Source: Thermothelomyces thermophilus ATCC 42464 (taxonomy: Eukaryota; Ascomycota; Sordariomycetes; Sordariales; Chaetomiaceae). From it: 64,000 nucleotides of DNA. The position numbers and the translations under genes are program-made. The stretch covers positions 3,524,001-3,588,000 of the forward strand of contig NC_016478.1 in assembly GCF_000226095.1 (NCBI RefSeq), in the 5' to 3' direction. Position 1 is the stretch's first letter. Each line of letters opens with the position of its first letter. The notes under the pieces were generated by a model. The model searched no databases, was not told the origin of the DNA, and was given only the letters and a program-made list of their open reading frames with translations. Positions 47,113 to 56,680 of the stretch are shown piece after piece.

Positions 47113-48435
47113 ACGACCATCAATTAAACACATCAATGAGATTCGTTGTCAGGGGCCTAGATACTGCGGCTGAAGATGCCGCCAGCCTTTGTGCCGACTA
47201 ACGTTACTTCGTGTGGAATTAATCATAATTACATGAAGCGGGAAGAGCCGCTAAGCGCACTACCTAGATGCCTACCTTAGGTACCTAGTCACAAAATCAC
47301 CTGATGGCACATGATGATATGGTCTCTGTAAACCCAAGTATGTACGTCCCTCATTGTTCTGCTATTATCTTTATAAAAAGTTGCTCTACCAAAAAATGGT
47401 GCTTTTTGTTACAGCACGGTCAGATGTGCTGCAAACCTGACTGACCATAGCGGTGTGAGCGCCGTGGCAGGCACTCCCGGAACTCTTGGATGAGCCTCGG
47501 AGGTGGTGATATTAATTCGTTGATTATTTCCAAATGCCGGAGGCATTGGAAGGTGTTGTCTAAATAACAAGTCATGACCCCTGGTTAATAGTTCCTCCTG
47601 GTAGTGGGTCTGTCAGATCCGACCCCCTAGCAGCCAAATCCTGTAACCCTTTTGCATACCTTCTCAGGGCCAGAGTACGCCTGATGTATAGGGGTCCTGC
47701 TCTCCCTCGCGGTAATATCCTGCGTGAACTGACCAAAGGAGTTAACCAGCGACAGGGCGCTGAAGCTTAATGTCGTCAATTTCGCCTTGTCAAAGTCGGC
47801 CACCGTAACAGCACGTACCAAACTTGATTGATACACCTACCTACCTTGGTATCAAGACTGATGTCTCTACTGATGTCTTGGAATGCGGTAGCCTGCGGTC
47901 TTAAAGCGACGGTATATTATTAACCCTGCTTTTATTATTCCCTACCTACCCGAACCCATATTACTCGCTCGCTGACATACTCCAAGGGATGTCCTAGGAA
48001 CAATCGGATCTAAGATGCAGGAGAAAAAACGGTTCATGTCGTTCTCTGGCACACTGCACGCTGATGATGACGTAGGTAATGCCAAACAGCGTCAGAACCC
48101 CCCACCCGATTGCTCCATGACGATGTTGTGTCTCACTAGGGCGCCGAAAAGACGTAGTGGCAAGGGTAAGAAACAAGGCCCGTTTAGTGTCCCTAGCACG
48201 CAAGAAATCATGACCTAGATATAAGACTAGCAAGCTACCTCCCTATGTATGAAGGGCAAAATAGGTAATTACATACCTGCCTCCTACTTACTATAATTAA
48301 TTAAAACGTAATTAACACATCTGGAATGATATCCTCCTAAAATTCTCACCAAACACCTTCCCAATTTGAAGACAAGCAGCACTCAACTGGATCAATTTAA
48401 TCACATCCGAGCCCAATCACACCGTATTTCTCGAC
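47113..48435. other. Spacer
   Basis: 1.3 kb without a gene. It contains TACCTA/CTACCT words (47256-47290, 47838-47850, 47941-47952) and TAATTA words (48290-48312). Small open frames at 47627-47836 and 47994-48233 have no features. Confidence 0.5.
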
Positions 48436-48654
48436 ATGGACAAGATCAGCAACCTCGCTGGCTCCGGAATCGCCGGTGGCAACAAATCCGGCAGCGCCGG
48501 GGCCTCCAACAACGCCGCCGCCGGCCAGCACAACGACATCGGCGACAGGGTGTTTGACGCCGCCGCTAAGAAATCGGGTCTCAACGTCAGCTCTGGCACT
48601 GCCGAGAAGATCACCGACAGTGCCCGCGGCGTGTTTGAGAAGGCCACCGGGTAG
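48436..48654 (+). CDS. Small hydrophilic Gly/Ala-rich protein (72 residues)
   Basis: A short intronless frame with a clean ATG (context CGACATGG) and protein-like sequence: MDKISNLAGSGIAGGNK, a Gly/Ser/Ala/Asn middle, then NDIGDRVFDAAAKKSGLNVS and AEKITDSARGVFEKATG at the end. Two short amphipathic helices are likely. It resembles the class of small abundant stress or conidiation-associated proteins of filamentous fungi, but I do not recognise a named family. A pyrimidine-rich 3' region with a T run follows. No signal peptide or membrane segment. Confidence 0.65.
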   Translation: MDKISNLAGSGIAGGNKSGSAGASNNAAAGQHNDIGDRVFDAAAKKSGLNVSSGTAEKITDSARGVFEKATG

Positions 48655-49086
48655 TTCCCCCCTCCCTTTTTCTTTCTTTCTTTTTTTTTGTGCGTTCTCC
48701 CGGTTCCGAGGCTCTATACCCAAGAGTCTTTGAATACTATCTATACCAAGAGATGGCTGACAGAATGGTTTGTAACAATAGCAAGAAGGTCGACCCGAAG
48801 TACTCCAGTTAAGCAGTGCGCAATGGATGAACCTGTACGACATGGGTGGATGTCGTTTTGGGATTCATGGCTGGGATCAACGCGGTGATTTGGCCACGAC
48901 ACACCCGTGTTATATACATCGATGCTCAATAAGAACAGTAAAATGCGAGACATTGAACATAGCAGTTTAGGCACAGATTAGACTGTATCAATATTCGATT
49001 GGACTTACTACCCAACAAGTCAAGTACCTCGGATGATCCAATTAGCAGCCTGTAGTAACCAAGGTACTTACACTGTTACCTACTAA
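48655..49086. other. Spacer between convergent genes
   Basis: 0.43 kb, with a T-rich run (48666-48688) just after the small gene. Nothing else seen. Confidence 0.5.
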
Positions 49087-50247
49087 TCAAGCCCGCAGGC
49101 TTTCCACGTACTGCCTCACTAGCGCATCCGCGCTCTCGTCCACCGCCAATCCCAGGCGTAGCGACTCGTCGATGTCAAAGTCCTCGGCCCAGCTCCTCAG
49201 GATCCTCTCCAGCCCCTCGTCCTCCACCTCCCGGATGAGCCGCAGCTTGTCCTCGCCGCCGTGCCGCGCCAGCGCGTCCCTCAGCTCCCGGATGCTGACC
49301 GCGATGCCGGGGAAGAGCACCTGCCTCGCGTGCGGCGGCAGCAGTGCCAGCGCCCGGCGGCCGTCCCACGAGAGCACCCGGACCAGGTTCTCCACCACGG
49401 TCGCGGGCGACGCCAGGAACGCGCGGAAGCACCGGTCCCGCAGCGGCACCACGCACTCGCGCCCGGCCATCGGCTCCCGGATCATGTCGCTCAGGAAGCT
49501 CGACGCCGCCCCCGTCGGCTTCCCCGGCCGCACGCTCACCGTCGGCAGCCGCGCGATCACCACGTCCAGCCACCCGCGCCGGTGCGCCTCGTTCAGGTAC
49601 ACCTCCGCCATCAGTTTGTGCGCCCCGTACGTGCTCTGCGGCGTCGGCGGCCACGCCGACGGCGGCACCTTGACTCGCCGGACGGCGCCGTCTCCGCTGT
49701 TGCTACCGCTGCCGCTGTCGCTGTTGTCGCCGCCACCGTCTGTCGTCGGCGCCGTCGCCGCCGTGGTGGTTGTGGTGGTGGTTGTGGTGGTGGTGGTGGG
49801 GAAGGGCGGGCCAAAGACGGCGAGGGAGGAAGCGTAGATGACGCGGACGCCCGGGTGGCGGGCGCGGAGGGCGTCGGCCAGCAGGCGGACCGAGTCGAAG
49901 TTGACGCGCAGCGAGAGGGCCGGGTCGGCCTCGGCGGCGGCCGACATGACGCCGTGGAAGAGGAAGGCGGCGTGCAGGCGCGGCTGGGCCGCCGGGTGCG
50001 CCACCAGCGCGCCGACAAACTCCGGGCTCGTCAGGTCGCCCCGCACCGTCGTCGCGTGCTCCGGGTAGTAGGGGGAGGATGGGGAGGATGCTGCGGTGCC
50101 GCGCTGCGGCACCGCGGGCTCGACCACGTCGGTCAGCAGCACGCGGTACTGCGGGTCCGAGAGCAGGCGGGCCGCCAGAAGGGGCCCGAGCAGGCCGCCT
50201 GCGCCCGTGATCAGTATGTTCTTGGTTTGGCGGTTGTCTTCAGGCAT
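49087..50247 (-). CDS. Atypical SDR / NAD-dependent epimerase-dehydratase (erythronate dehydrogenase-like)
   Basis: A cytosolic Rossmann-fold dehydrogenase of the extended SDR class, 386 residues, no intron. The N-terminus has the GxxGxxG nucleotide loop (G15-G18-G21 in ILITGAGGLLG), D40 at the end of beta strand 2 suggesting NAD rather than NADP, NFDSVRLLADAL, the YASS strand (S140-S141) and the catalytic YGAHK (Y207, K211). The arrangement and the RPGKPTGAASSFLSDMIREP stretch are like D-erythronate dehydrogenase and relatives, which oxidise sugar acids. An unusual insertion of about 45 residues lies between the catalytic Ser strand and Tyr, containing a poly-Thr run (about residues 151-162) and a Gly/Asp/Ser stretch, encoded by a GTG-type repeat at 49759-49800. 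Family sure; substrate unknown. Start MPEDNRQTKN. Confidence 0.9.
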   Translation of the reverse strand: MPEDNRQTKNILITGAGGLLGPLLAARLLSDPQYRVLLTDVVEPAVPQRGTAASSPSSPYYPEHATTVRGDLTSPEFVGALVAHPAAQPRLHAAFLFHGVMSAAAEADPALSLRVNFDSVRLLADALRARHPGVRVIYASSLAVFGPPFPTTTTTTTTTTTTAATAPTTDGGGDNSDSGSGSNSGDGAVRRVKVPPSAWPPTPQSTYGAHKLMAEVYLNEAHRRGWLDVVIARLPTVSVRPGKPTGAASSFLSDMIREPMAGRECVVPLRDRCFRAFLASPATVVENLVRVLSWDGRRALALLPPHARQVLFPGIAVSIRELRDALARHGGEDKLRLIREVEDEGLERILRSWAEDFDIDESLRLGLAVDESADALVRQYVESLRA

Positions 50248-51487
50248 TTCGGGGATAAGGGCTCGGGGGGGCTATTAATTATTTAAGGTGGTGAGTACCC
50301 AGGATTCTTACGTAGGTAACGTAGGCAGAGGCGGGTAAGGAGCCTACCTTAATTACAACGGCGATGTCTAATTACCGGAACTCTGCATCCCTTGACTGAC
50401 TAAACAGTTCAAAGTTGGGGAAGCTCGAGATGAGGATCTGAACCCCTCCTCTTGGTCGTTCCCCGAGTCTCGTCATGCATCGTAACCCGAACCCTTGTGA
50501 GCCACCGCATATTAGGGTGTTTTTACACAGCTGGAAGCAAAGAAATCGAGACGATTCTTCCCATTGTTGCGAACGACTCTGTAGCTTTGGTTATTCTGTG
50601 CGGATGACTAATTAACTAGTATTTCACCAGTCATCGGCCTGCCGAAGCGCATTGTCGAGAGATCGAGAGAGTTTCCTACCTTAAATTTGTAGGTTGGCAG
50701 AACTTTGGGGGATCCAGATGTTCCCAAAAATTGAATCCCTGGGTAATTAATACCGCTCTTTCCCCGAACCCAGCAGTGCATCATCGCTCGTAGCTACCAT
50801 CGTAGCCCGCCGAAACTCATCCCACGCTTTCCCCCACTGTGCTTCTTCCCCGCACTCGGCTTGACTTCGAGGCACTTGAAGACGCTGCGATATTAGAATG
50901 CAATTCGATGCGTGGCTTGACTAGGTTTGGCCACTGAGAGCATCGCCCGAATTTGACGTAGGCGGGCTGCTTATTGACGCCGTCATTCACTTGCCGCGAC
51001 CAACAGGGTGCCGGATATCTGCGTGATTCAATGGCAGGTGGAAGTGGACGGGTCGATCAACCGCAAGACGAAGCGTTGGGGTTTTGGCATCTTTCGGATC
51101 GCTGAAGGGAGTGAAGCAAGAGGGATGCAGGTGAAGGAATGGTTATTAATAAACTACGAAAAGCGACGTGCTTGAAAGGAAAAAAATGTCAAGGGATGCG
51201 GATTGAGAGTTTGTCAATAAATGCCACACTATTTGCTCAGAAGGATAGTCCATAACGAGTGGTTGTAAGGGCAAGAAACCGCCATGTTTGAAGAGGAGGG
51301 CGAAGCCGGTCAGGTTGATGTCGCCACCGAAGTTACGATTCAGAACCCAAACACTTGCCCACCATCTGACAGCCCCACATGTTGCATTCCGTCGGAACTT
51401 GCGCCTCCCTGGTCCACAAATGATGGCGGCCCGGGCGGGCCGTGATTACCTTATCCTCGGTTCCTCCCGCCCAAGGCCCACGCGATT
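50248..51487. other. Spacer
   Basis: 1.2 kb with the promoter of the SDR gene at its left. TAATTA words at 50275-50285 and 50741-50748. A plus-strand frame at 51288-51491 is only an open stretch. No gene seen. Confidence 0.5.
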
Positions 51488-52459
51488 TTAACGGAACCAG
51501 GACCGGCGGGCCATTTCGACCACGCACTCGGCGTCGTACCGCTGCGGGAAGATGTTGAGCAGCTCGTGGTAGTAGCCGCACGTCCAGTCGGCGTAGCTGA
51601 ACAGCCTGGCTAGGTCGACGTACTCCGGGTAGAAGCCGGCCAGCTCCCAGTCGATGATGGCCGCGACGCCGACCCCCGGCCGCACTATGATGTTGATGCC
51701 ATGCAGATCGCCGTGCGTCAGCACGATCTCGTGGTCCTCTCGCATCTGCCCGCGGATTATGCCGGGCACGTTCGGGCTCCTCTCGGCCAGGCCGGTGAGC
51801 AGGAAGTCGTTGAAAGCGGCCTCGTCAGCGAACGGCCCGCCCTCCAAGGGATAAAAGCGCGCGGTGTCAATAGCGGGGCGGCCGCCAAACGAGCAGATGA
51901 CGCCGTCAGGGCTCTTGATGGCGCGCAGTTGGCTGATGTAATCGCGCAGCTGGCGCGACACGAGAGCCCTGTCCTCGGCCGAAAGCGTGTTCTCCCACGC
52001 CTTCGCGATCGTCTCACCCTCAATCAGCTCCATGGTAAGATGTTTCTCGCCAACGTCGTATACGCGGGGCACCGGAATGGTGGTGTGTTCGGAAACGAAT
52101 TGCATGGCTTCGACTTCGGAAGGGCGGATCCCGTCCCGGTCGAACTTGGTCACCCTGGTGCCGCATCCGTGCTTGACGACCCAGGAACTGATCTTCTTAT
52201 AGATAACCTCGCCACCGGCATCGAGCAGCTCCCTTGCCAGCGGGTGCGACTCGGTCAACGAGGGTAGCGGAGGTGGTGAGTCGGGGAACGGTTTCCCCTT
52301 GGCTCGCGCTATTTTTCGCATCCGCCTTCGTAACCGGCGCACGCTGTCCCTCTCGAAGTCATCCTGTTCTGCATCCTCGGCTGGCGGGACGACCTCGGGC
52401 GATGGCGACGATGGCCGGCTCTTCCCTTCCGCTTCGAGAGGCTGTTTGCTGCTGGACAT
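51488..52459 (-). CDS. APH-fold (aminoglycoside-phosphotransferase-like) kinase
   Basis: A 323-residue protein of the fungal APH/choline-kinase-like superfamily, probably a small-molecule phosphotransferase or a protein kinase-like enzyme. The Brenner motif HGDLHGIN (H249 to N256) holds the catalytic Asp251 and metal-binding Asn256, and the DFG-equivalent is IIDWE (Asp270). The N-lobe has an EVEAMQFV helix with Glu and TMELIEGETI as the hinge. The first 65 residues are a charged, basic and Ser/Pro-rich leader (RRLRRRMRKIARAKGK) of unknown use. No intron. Real aminoglycoside resistance is not implied; fungal members are numerous and mostly uncharacterised. Its start ATG at 52459 gives a hydrophilic MSSSKQPLEA opening. 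Confidence 0.88.
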   Translation of the reverse strand: MSSSKQPLEAEGKSRPSSPSPEVVPPAEDAEQDDFERDSVRRLRRRMRKIARAKGKPFPDSPPPLPSLTESHPLARELLDAGGEVIYKKISSWVVKHGCGTRVTKFDRDGIRPSEVEAMQFVSEHTTIPVPRVYDVGEKHLTMELIEGETIAKAWENTLSAEDRALVSRQLRDYISQLRAIKSPDGVICSFGGRPAIDTARFYPLEGGPFADEAAFNDFLLTGLAERSPNVPGIIRGQMREDHEIVLTHGDLHGINIIVRPGVGVAAIIDWELAGFYPEYVDLARLFSYADWTCGYYHELLNIFPQRYDAECVVEMARRSWFR

Positions 52460-53922
52460 ACTGACTGACCGACCGTACCTGGGTAAATTGTTGTGCTCGA
52501 GTTGGACGCGAGTTTATTGCGGACTTGCAGTTGGGGAGCGAGGACGAGGATTAAGGGCGAGAGTGGGGGGTTTGAGGATACCTGAGGTAGGCACCAATGC
52601 ATCTCACGCAGTAGGCACAGTATGCAGTGTACTGTACAGCAGGTAGCCGAGGAGATGCAGTTGGCGCATTTAACGCCGGAAAGGCTGGGGTCCGAAATCG
52701 AGTTCTTGCGCAGTATTGTTGTTGGCATTGGATGAAACACCCGAAACATGAGACGGCAAAACGCAAAATACGGCACAGAACATGCGAAACATGAGATGAT
52801 ACATGCGATGATATCTAAAATTGGACATCGGCCAATATCAAGGGCCACATCCGCGCCTAAAGATGGCACCAGGAGACGGGATCACAAGCCTACCTGCCGG
52901 TACATTGTACACACATATGTACATGCATGTGTATGTACCTTAGGTAGGTATGTACCTGTACGCAATACTGCCTATTGTTGCGGCATGCTGTGCAAGACGG
53001 CATTGTGTCCCTGCTTTATGTGCCGCTCATGATCATGGTTTAGCATATTAACTAACAACACCCTTGACTCCACGCAGCTGTGGCCGAGATCATCACCGTA
53101 CCTGGTACCTACCTTACTTAGCTCACCTACACCGTAAGTGTATACTACGTAACCACCGAGCCACGGCCTCGCCTCGCGTTTGTTTCTTAGGTACGGTGCT
53201 GGCATAATTATTAGCACGTGCCTGGGTACTAAACCAGGAAAGAAGCATCTTCAATGTGCAGTCTGGACTCCGATGGGGAGACCCGCAAAACAGACATGCT
53301 CCCCTTCGACCTCTTGCCGTTCATGATTCCAGATTGAGGCATCAGCCGGTCTTTCCAGGGCCATACTACACTACCTCACTCGAATGTTCCTTGCGCCAGG
53401 TGTGATCATCTCCCCTTTGACCCTCCGGTGGCGTCAACTTTAGCCACATTGGGCCCAGTTGGTGTAACTACTAATCATAGCCGTGCGTGGTCTAGATCAG
53501 CAGCCAACAATGAGTTCATCGTGTTTCAGCTACGGTCTGAACCTCTCGCCAACCCGTCTTCTGTTGCAGCCGTGCAGGCGTGTGGTAGTTCGGGCCAGCG
53601 TCATGTCCTCGCCGTCGTTGGCCGCGAGGGAAATGACGACCAGATCTGCCGGCCATGGGCGGATGAAGCTGCTCAGGTTGGATCCTGCCATGACGATACG
53701 TCTTTCGCAAGACATAAAAGCTGGACTCATTCCTACCTTCAGGGGATCCCCATCAGACAGCAGCAACACCTCGTTCTCTCATTCAGCATCATCCCCCCAA
53801 CCACGAACTCCAACCGCTTATTTGCCCTCAACCAACCACCTCCCTCGATATTCTCGTTATCCTCATTACGTCGGCAAGCGACGGCCCCAAAACTCTATTA
53901 GCTGGACGTATCTGCAGGCAGT
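52460..53922. other. Spacer with GTAC-rich patch
   Basis: 1.5 kb. At 52902-52965 is a run of alternating purine-pyrimidine words (ACATATGTACATGCATG, GTATGTACC) with TACCTTAGGTA. The rest has no domain-bearing frame; the frames at 53428-53901 and 53483-54277 overlap the next gene's 5' part out of frame. Confidence 0.5.
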
Positions 53923-54711
53923 ATGTTCGGTAGAACCAACCGGGCCACTCCTTCCCGCACCACCTCTGGTGGGACCGCACGTTCCGTTTCCTCTTCTAAC
54001 AGAGGTAGCGGTAACGGATATGCCACCAACAGCTCCGTCACCGCCACGCGCCGTGCCGCCTCTGGTTCCGGCCCAAGCACCCAGTCCAAAACGCAGGGGG
54101 GAGGAAACAAAAGCTCCTCAACCGCTTCCAGCACCTCCTCCTCCTCCACCTCGTCTACCGGGAATGGGTATCGCTCTAGCGGGTCAGCCAGGAGCACATC
54201 TAACAGGAATGACAAGAAGGACAAGAAGGACGGGACGGAGGAGGAAGAGCTGGCCGAGTACCAGAAACTTTATGTGATTGTGTTCTCAAACGGCTCGTAC
54301 GATTCGTACAACAAGCGGCACTGCGCGCTGTTAATCGAGCACGAGAACGCCGCCGGCCTCTGGCGCAGGAACATGATCGACATTGAGGGAGCCGAGTGCA
54401 TGTGGCGGGTTCGCGAGAGCGTGAACCGGAACCCCAGGAACAGCGTGAATTACCACGGCGCCTTTCCGGTGAAGTCGTTTATGGTCGGCCACGGCGCTCA
54501 GGGCCGTAGCGACAGGCAGCTGCGCGACTCGATCTACAATGCGCGCATTGACAACGAGGACCCGGAATGGAACTGCCAGAACTGGCTGGAAGGCGCGCTG
54601 CACCGGCTCAGGGCCGCCCGTTTCTTGACCAACGAAGAGGTCGAATCAGCCATAAATGCCGCTCTTGACATGGTTCTAGAGGCCCCTAGGGAGCCTATTT
54701 CCCTCTATTGA
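53923..54711 (+). CDS. Unknown protein with disordered head and His/Cys papain-like pattern
   Basis: An intronless 262-residue protein. Residues 1-105 are low-complexity, Ser/Thr/Gly/Arg-rich and surely disordered. Residues 107-262 form a compact domain: LYVIVFSNGSYD (beta strand), KRHCALLIEH (His133, Cys134), a long middle with WRVRESV and FPVKSFMVGH, and WNCQNWLEGALHRL (Cys218, Asn220) near the end. A His-strand followed about 85 residues later by a NCQxW helix is the order seen in permuted papain-like (LRAT/PPPDE-type) folds of His/Cys hydrolases. This family assignment is an inference from pattern only. I cannot name the family. The ATG at 53923 is the first in frame. No signal peptide. 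Confidence 0.7.
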   Translation: MFGRTNRATPSRTTSGGTARSVSSSNRGSGNGYATNSSVTATRRAASGSGPSTQSKTQGGGNKSSSTASSTSSSSTSSTGNGYRSSGSARSTSNRNDKKDKKDGTEEEELAEYQKLYVIVFSNGSYDSYNKRHCALLIEHENAAGLWRRNMIDIEGAECMWRVRESVNRNPRNSVNYHGAFPVKSFMVGHGAQGRSDRQLRDSIYNARIDNEDPEWNCQNWLEGALHRLRAARFLTNEEVESAINAALDMVLEAPREPISLY

Positions 54712-55098
54712 ATCACTGGTGGCATTGGCTGGCGGCAGTGGATAAAACGTGACCTCCCTCCCTGTCCACCCGCCGGGTGCAAGGGGTCAGGCAGACGATC
54801 AGACAATCAGAAGAAGGAGGGCTCGGTTGGGGAATTTGCACTGGAGAAGCCGGAGACAGCTGGTCTTATCGGATTGTTGTCTGGCAGGGGTGAGCGGTGG
54901 AGGATGGAGCATGTGATTCGGTTGTTTTTTGTCTCACGGGCGGAAAGCTAGCTGGTCTGGCAAGTATGCCGTTCATTCATTAGAAGTAAGTCCCGCCAGC
55001 GGGGCTCGTAGAGTAGCTAGAGGGTCGGTAGTTTGTTTTGCCATCGAATAGAGCTGGTCTCTTCGGACTACGCTGCGCGGGTTTGCCAGACTTGTTAG
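54712..55098. other. Spacer before the miniature LTR element
   Basis: About 0.4 kb, normal composition. No gene seen. The five bases 55094-55098 are GTTAG, the left target duplication of the next element. Confidence 0.5.
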
Positions 55099-55167
55099 TG
55101 TCAAAAAGCAAAAGCGACGCCACCATTGCCGGCCAGCAATTGCACCTTAAGTATGGGTATTCTGACA
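55099..55167 (-). repeat. Left 69-bp terminal repeat of the TRIM-like element
   Basis: TGTCAAAAAG to TATTCTGACA on the plus strand. Contains the inverted words ATTGC and GCAAT around a CGGCCA centre. Matches the right repeat in length and most positions, and the copy at 28130-28191. Confidence 0.75.
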
Positions 55168-55636
55168 CACCCCCTAATTAGATCGAGGAAAGAGGCTTGA
55201 CTCGATCTGCCTCTCACAACTCTCTCGTGACCCACTAGTACTCCACATCGGATGTACCCCAGCCTTTATACTCCATTCTTTAAGGACTATACCTACTAGT
55301 TATAGTATTATACTCTTCTAGGATATACTTATACCTTACGGAGTAGTTGTTACAGAATTTGACTGCCAGTGGGTCAGATCTGGCTGGCCCACCAACAGGG
55401 ATGACAAGCCAGGGTGTTGACATGTATTTAGACAGCATCTCCAAGTGCCTCTGGCACTTGGAACAATCAACGCTTTTATCACCTACTTCTGCAGACCCTA
55501 CCAGTTGGTCCAGGAGTGCCGCCCACCGCGCGAATACCGCTGTGGTGTCGTACCTATTTGCAGCCCTTCTGAGCTGTACTGATTTGCAGCCACCGAGCTG
55601 TAGCATTAGTATTCCTAGAGTGCTAAACTCAGTCTT

Positions 55637-55730
55637 GAGTATGATTTGAACCTGGGGCCTCTTGTGTAATCCTGGCTTGTATATGCCGAGGAATTGCGGT
55701 GCGTAGACCGCTATACTAACCAAGGGCTTA
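55637..55730 (-). other. tRNA-like segment with Pol III A and B boxes inside the TRIM-like element
   Basis: On the minus strand TAGTATAGCGG (55718-55708) fits the A-box consensus TRGYNNARNNG, and GTTCAAATC (55651-55643) fits the B-box consensus GWTCRANNC, 56 bases apart. The words GGTTAGTATAGCGG and GAGGCCCCAGGTTCAAATC resemble the D-arm and T-arm of fungal tRNA genes. The D-stem GTA/TAC can pair, but the 3' side of the T-stem and the acceptor do not, so this is not a functional tRNA gene. The spacing would suit a tRNA with an intron or an inserted stretch. Whether it drives Pol III transcription is unknown. Confidence 0.45.
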
Positions 55731-55734
55731 TAAC

Positions 55735-55803
55735 TGTCGAAAAGCAAAAGCGATGCCGTAGTTGCCTGCTAATAATTGCACCTTAAGTATGGGTATTCTG
55801 ATA
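55735..55803 (-). repeat. Right 69-bp terminal repeat of the TRIM-like element
   Basis: TGTCGAAAAG to TATTCTGATA on the plus strand, the same length as the left repeat. Differences cluster in the middle third, where the inverted word is degraded. Confidence 0.75.
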
Positions 55804-55808
55804 GTTAG

Positions 55809-56680
55809 CTTTGCTTTGAACAGATTGTTGTTGCATCTTTTTCCCATTTGGGAGATGGCGTAAAGGGGTTTAATATTGGGGACGTGGTTGCCTTGGGTTT
55901 CGTTTATCTGGCTGGCTCCGGCATGATAGTCGAAAGAGACCAGCTCTCAATGTTGTTTCCTGCTTACAATAGTCGAAGACCTTACCTACGGTAGGTACGC
56001 GAGCTTCCGCTTTTTAGTGGGGAAAACGAATCAAGCTTCGCCGAGAAACCAATATTTAATGACGGGAGGCAACGGAGATGCTAGTGGCCGGTCCGACACA
56101 CCGAGCTCGGGTCGGGTCCGCCACTGCAAGCATGACGATCAGGGCTCTGGCAGTATTGGCAGTATCGGCCGAGCCGGATGGTCGTGGTTTGTCGAGCAGG
56201 ATTCGTCCGGGCGATCCTCGATCCTTGCTTGTATGCAGCCTCCGGATTGCCCGTTTAATCCCCCCTCGGGTTCCCCCACCAACACGGCCTAACCTCCGCC
56301 CAACCTCCGCCCAACCTCCGCCCAGACCTTGGCGCGTGTGCCGTCCCATCCCCCCTTAGCCAGTGTGAGGCCTCTTCGGCGCCGATCGACCGATCCTGAA
56401 GGGATAGGGCAATCATGGGGGAAGCGTTGGCACCTTTCCGGCTTTCAGCCTCAGACGGCACGATAGGCTCGGCGGTGGGACCAACCGGGCCCCGAACCAA
56501 GAACGCATGCATCAGTCAAGATGAAAAGAGAGCGCCGTGTCCTAAGCGGCAGATAGTAATTAGTAAGAGCCAGATAGTATTATTATTATTAATTATACAC
56601 TCGTGCTGCTGCTCGAGGCGCCGACAATGAGACGGGCCTTGTTTTGTTGTCGCGACTGACCCAACCTCCGCCGCCAGACA
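55809..56680. promoter_or_regulatory. Spacer and promoter region of the SET-domain gene
   Basis: 0.9 kb. It contains ACCTACGGTAGGTA, an imperfect palindrome at 55985-55998, and an 11-bp tandem unit at 56290-56322. Several short frames on both strands lack domains. A TTATTATTAATTATAC patch is at 56579-56594, about 90 bases before the SET gene start. Confidence 0.45.
56290..56322. repeat. 11-bp tandem repeat, three units
   Basis: Three units of CCTCCGCCCAA. A related CCCAACCTCCGCCGCC occurs again at about 56660, just ahead of the SET gene ATG. Confidence 0.8.

Larger units (their letters stand above)
55099..55803 (-). mobile_element. Miniature LTR element (TRIM-like), 69-bp terminal repeats
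   Basis: A 705-bp element flanked by GTTAG on both sides (55094-55098 and 55804-55808). Two direct 69-bp repeats form its ends (55099-55167 and 55735-55803). Read on the minus strand each runs TGTCAGAATA...GACA, so ends are TG...CA as in LTRs (the right copy has TATCAGAATA). Directly inside the left repeat is a purine tract AGGGGGTG (minus strand, 55168-55177), directly inside the right one is GTTATAAGCCC (55724-55734). The latter matches, with one change, the sequence complementary to the anticodon region of initiator tRNA-Met, which Copia elements use as a half-tRNA primer site. Internal length is only 567 bp, far too short for pol. It therefore fits a TRIM of the Copia kind. A 155-codon minus-strand frame spans it but I do not recognise it. 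Confidence 0.7.

Noticed and set aside
49261-50286. A 341-codon plus-strand frame over the SDR gene
   Set aside because: Antisense shadow of the SDR gene, Arg/His/Gly-rich; the SDR motifs are on the other strand.
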